8,414 nucleotides of DNA. It comes from JBLKSS01 sp047607725. GTDB lineage: Bacteria > Pseudomonadota > Gammaproteobacteria > Enterobacterales > Enterobacteriaceae. The notes below the pieces were generated by a model. It made no database searches, was not told where the DNA came from, and saw nothing but the letters and a program-made list of their open reading frames with translations. Made by a program: the position numbers and the translations under genes. Positions 7,328-8,414 of the stretch are shown here, piece after piece. Location of the stretch: positions 1 to 8,414 of the forward strand of contig NZ_JBLKSS010000171.1 of the NCBI RefSeq assembly GCF_047607725.1. The letters run 5' to 3'. Position 1 is the stretch's first letter; each line of letters opens with the position of its first letter.

Positions 7328-7357
7328 CTGCCGTTAGCGCGGCAGCGCTAACGGCAG
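7328..7357. repeat. Perfect 13-bp inverted repeat with 4-nt loop
   Basis: CTGCCGTTAGCGC (7328-7340) is perfectly complementary to GCGCTAACGGCAG (7345-7357) around the loop GGCA. Neither strand has a T-run after the stem, so it is not a classical Rho-independent terminator. It lies between the tam stop and the oxygenase start, both minus strand, and could be a structured spacer in a shared transcript, a REP-like palindrome or a protein-binding site. It lacks the usual enterobacterial REP consensus. Confidence 0.75.
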
Positions 7358-7389
7358 ACGAGACGTCGTCGACGCCACCCCGTGCGCAA

Positions 7390-7623
7390 GCGTCGGGCCA
7401 AGGGGAATATAAAGAACCACGCGCCAGACCTGGCCGGTCTCAAGTGACGACAAAGGCGCCGGGCCAAGAAAAAGAGAAGGAACCTCAGCGTCTGGCCCGG
7501 CCGGCGAATAAGCGTTGGACTCGAGCAGAAACAAAAACCTGGCGCCAGGCTATGCCGGTCCTAGCGGGAAATTCAGCGCCGGGCCACGATAAATAGGCGC
7601 GGAAAGGCCAGCAATACCCGGCC
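7390..7623. repeat. Four degenerate ~60-bp tandem units overlapping the tam 3' end
   Basis: By eye, four related units start at 7390, 7456, 7512 and 7576 (spacings 66, 56 and 64). Each opens with a form of GCGCCGGGCC (GCGTCGGGCC, GCGCCGGGCC, GCGTTGGACT, GCGCCGGGCC). An A-rich stretch follows, then a GCGCCAG/TGGCCGG-type end. The last unit is the coding end of tam, where the minus strand encodes LFIVARR; the two units at 7456 and 7390 encode LFFLARR and FIFPLARR in similar arrangement, and 7512 is the most diverged. They may be old partial duplications of the tam tail. Together with the hairpin they account for most of the non-coding stretch 7123-7572; the remainder shows nothing recognisable except the possible promoter. 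Confidence 0.5.
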
Positions 7624-8292
7624 ATCGGCGCGCGGCGGATAGGCTGGCGCAATCGCCTGCAGATAATCTTCAAGGAAACTGTCCCGTTCCGCGGGAGTTA
7701 GCGGGTCGAGAAACGGGCGCAGCCCGGTCGCCCGCAGCCACTCGGCGATGGCGGCCAGGGACGGCATCACATGATAATAGCGGGTTTGCCAGATATCCAC
7801 GCCGGAGGCCAACGGCGCCAACAGATCGTAATAGTCGGCGGCGCTGAGAATACCCACCCGGCTAAGGGCCGCCTCGTGGATGCGGCCGCGCCATTTTGCC
7901 AAGGACGCGACCTCACGCATGGCCCGGGGGCTAGGCTCTTCCCGGTTATTCGGCATTTGCACCGCCAAGACGACGCCGGCGATCAACTGGCCCATCAGCC
8001 GCGGCAGCAACTGAAGATGCCCCCCCTCACCCATTGCAGCGAGGCATTGGCGAAAACGATATCCTGAGCCAGCGCGGTGCGCCAGGACGCCATGTCCTGC
8101 TCGATAAAATTGCACCCCGGCAGGCTGGCACGCGCGCTCGCCAGCATGCTTGGCGACGTGTCGACGCCGGTGACCCGGGCATCGGCATAACGATCCACCA
8201 ACAGCGCGGTGGAATTACCCGGGCCACAGCCCAAATCGGTGATATTGTCCGCCGTGGTCAGCGGAATACGGGCCAACAGCTCCTGTGCTGGG
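7573..8292 (-). pseudogene. tam: Trans-aconitate 2-methyltransferase, frameshifted and 5'-truncated
   Basis: Tam is a cytosolic class I methyltransferase that uses S-adenosylmethionine to methylate trans-aconitate, a by-product that inhibits aconitase. SAM-binding motif I is ITDLGCGPGNSTALL, followed by the acidic VTGVDTSPSML and the Tam signature FANASLQW. After the frameshift come VVLAVQMPNN, AMREVA, DIWQTRYYHVMPS, ATGLRPFL and the terminal LLAFPRLFIVARR, which ends at TGA 7575-7573. The frame breaks at a run of seven C on the plus strand (seven G in the gene, 8020-8026); five or eight would restore it. At the 5' end, homology begins at PAQELLARIPL (8291). The first ~18 codons expected from the E. 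coli protein (252 residues) are absent, replaced at 8293 by an insertion-sequence end. The assignment to tam is firm; the gene cannot make a normal product as written. Confidence 0.9.
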
Positions 8293-8414
8293 GTAAGCGT
8301 ACGCCCAGCGCCGTCTGTTAATTCCCCATCAAGTTATTGAAGATGATGTCCATTATTTTTTTAATGGGCGCAATTCATGAAACAAACCCCACCAAAACCC
8401 TCAAGACGTCGTCC
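8293..8414 (+). mobile_element. Left end of an IS66-family insertion sequence, running off the window
   Basis: The sequence from 8293 starts GTAAGCGTACGCCCAGCGCC. GTAAGCG is the terminal heptamer typical of IS66-family ends. It appears exactly where tam homology stops, and a short non-coding leader and a rightward open frame follow, as expected of an element's left end. IS66 elements usually duplicate 8 bp on insertion; the candidate target is GTGCTGGG (8285-8292). The right end lies beyond the window, so completeness is unknown. Recognition rests on the terminal heptamer from memory and on the abrupt loss of tam homology. Confidence 0.65.
8377..8414 (+). CDS. Probable first transposase-associated ORF of the IS66-like element (partial)
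   Basis: Twelve codons from ATG at 8377 (MKQTPPKPSRRR) remain open at the window edge. A short basic, proline-containing start is common in the TnpA-like first ORF of IS66 elements, and the 84-bp distance from the element end fits. The ribosome-binding site is weak. A second frame with ATGs at 8343, 8346 and 8364 is also open to the edge, so the true frame is not settled. Confidence 0.4.
   Translation, partial: MKQTPPKPSRRR

Noticed and set aside
7285..7596. Plus-strand 103-codon frame spanning the hairpin and the repeat array, a possible repeat protein
   Set aside because: The repeat units have lengths 66, 56 and 64, so the frame does not repeat at the protein level. Composition is low-complexity and there is no ribosome-binding site. 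The frame is only the absence of stops.

Overview
The window looks like a decaying accessory stretch of an enterobacterial genome. Recognisable gene families (Tam-type methyltransferase, Xre-RES toxin-antitoxin, family 5 solute-binding protein) carry an unusual load of single-base frameshifts, a nonsense codon, internal deletions and broken ends. This pattern, with moderately high GC and Enterobacterales-like protein sequences, fits a recently host-restricted symbiont such as Sodalis or a relative. The genus is an inference from memory of those genomes, not something the sequence proves.

Layout, left to right. Positions 1-127 are an AT-rich tail holding four phased 10-bp repeats. On the minus strand, 128-2528 encodes a GH1-like glycoside hydrolase joined in frame to a glycosyltransferase, which is then broken by a frameshift near 1100. 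Positions 2529-3048 hold no gene I can support. A clear Rho-independent terminator (3049-3070) ends a minus-strand periplasmic peptide-type solute-binding protein that lacks its signal peptide and is frameshifted at its 3' end. At about 4574-4581 that gene abuts, head to head, the last 65 codons of an FAD-dependent oxidoreductase on the plus strand. Next, on the minus strand, is an Xre-RES toxin-antitoxin operon (4981-6061) with an apparently intact antitoxin and a toxin that has lost its conserved-serine segment. A 2-oxoglutarate/Fe(II) oxygenase pseudogene (6146-7122) follows. Positions 7123-7572 are non-coding and contain a perfect 13-bp hairpin and an array of degenerate ~60-bp repeats that runs into the 3' end of tam. 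The tam gene itself (7573-8292) is frameshifted at a run of seven G and cut at its 5' end by what reads as the left end of an IS66-family insertion sequence (8293 to the window edge).

The glycosyltransferase, GH1-like enzyme and FAD-oxidoreductase remnant probably belonged to one carbohydrate locus, now scattered by rearrangement. The antitoxin is the only complete gene whose reading frame I see no reason to doubt. I did not find a convincing undescribed system. The most informative signals are the rearrangement junction, the disarmed toxin with retained antitoxin, the enzyme fusion and the tam-tail repeat array.
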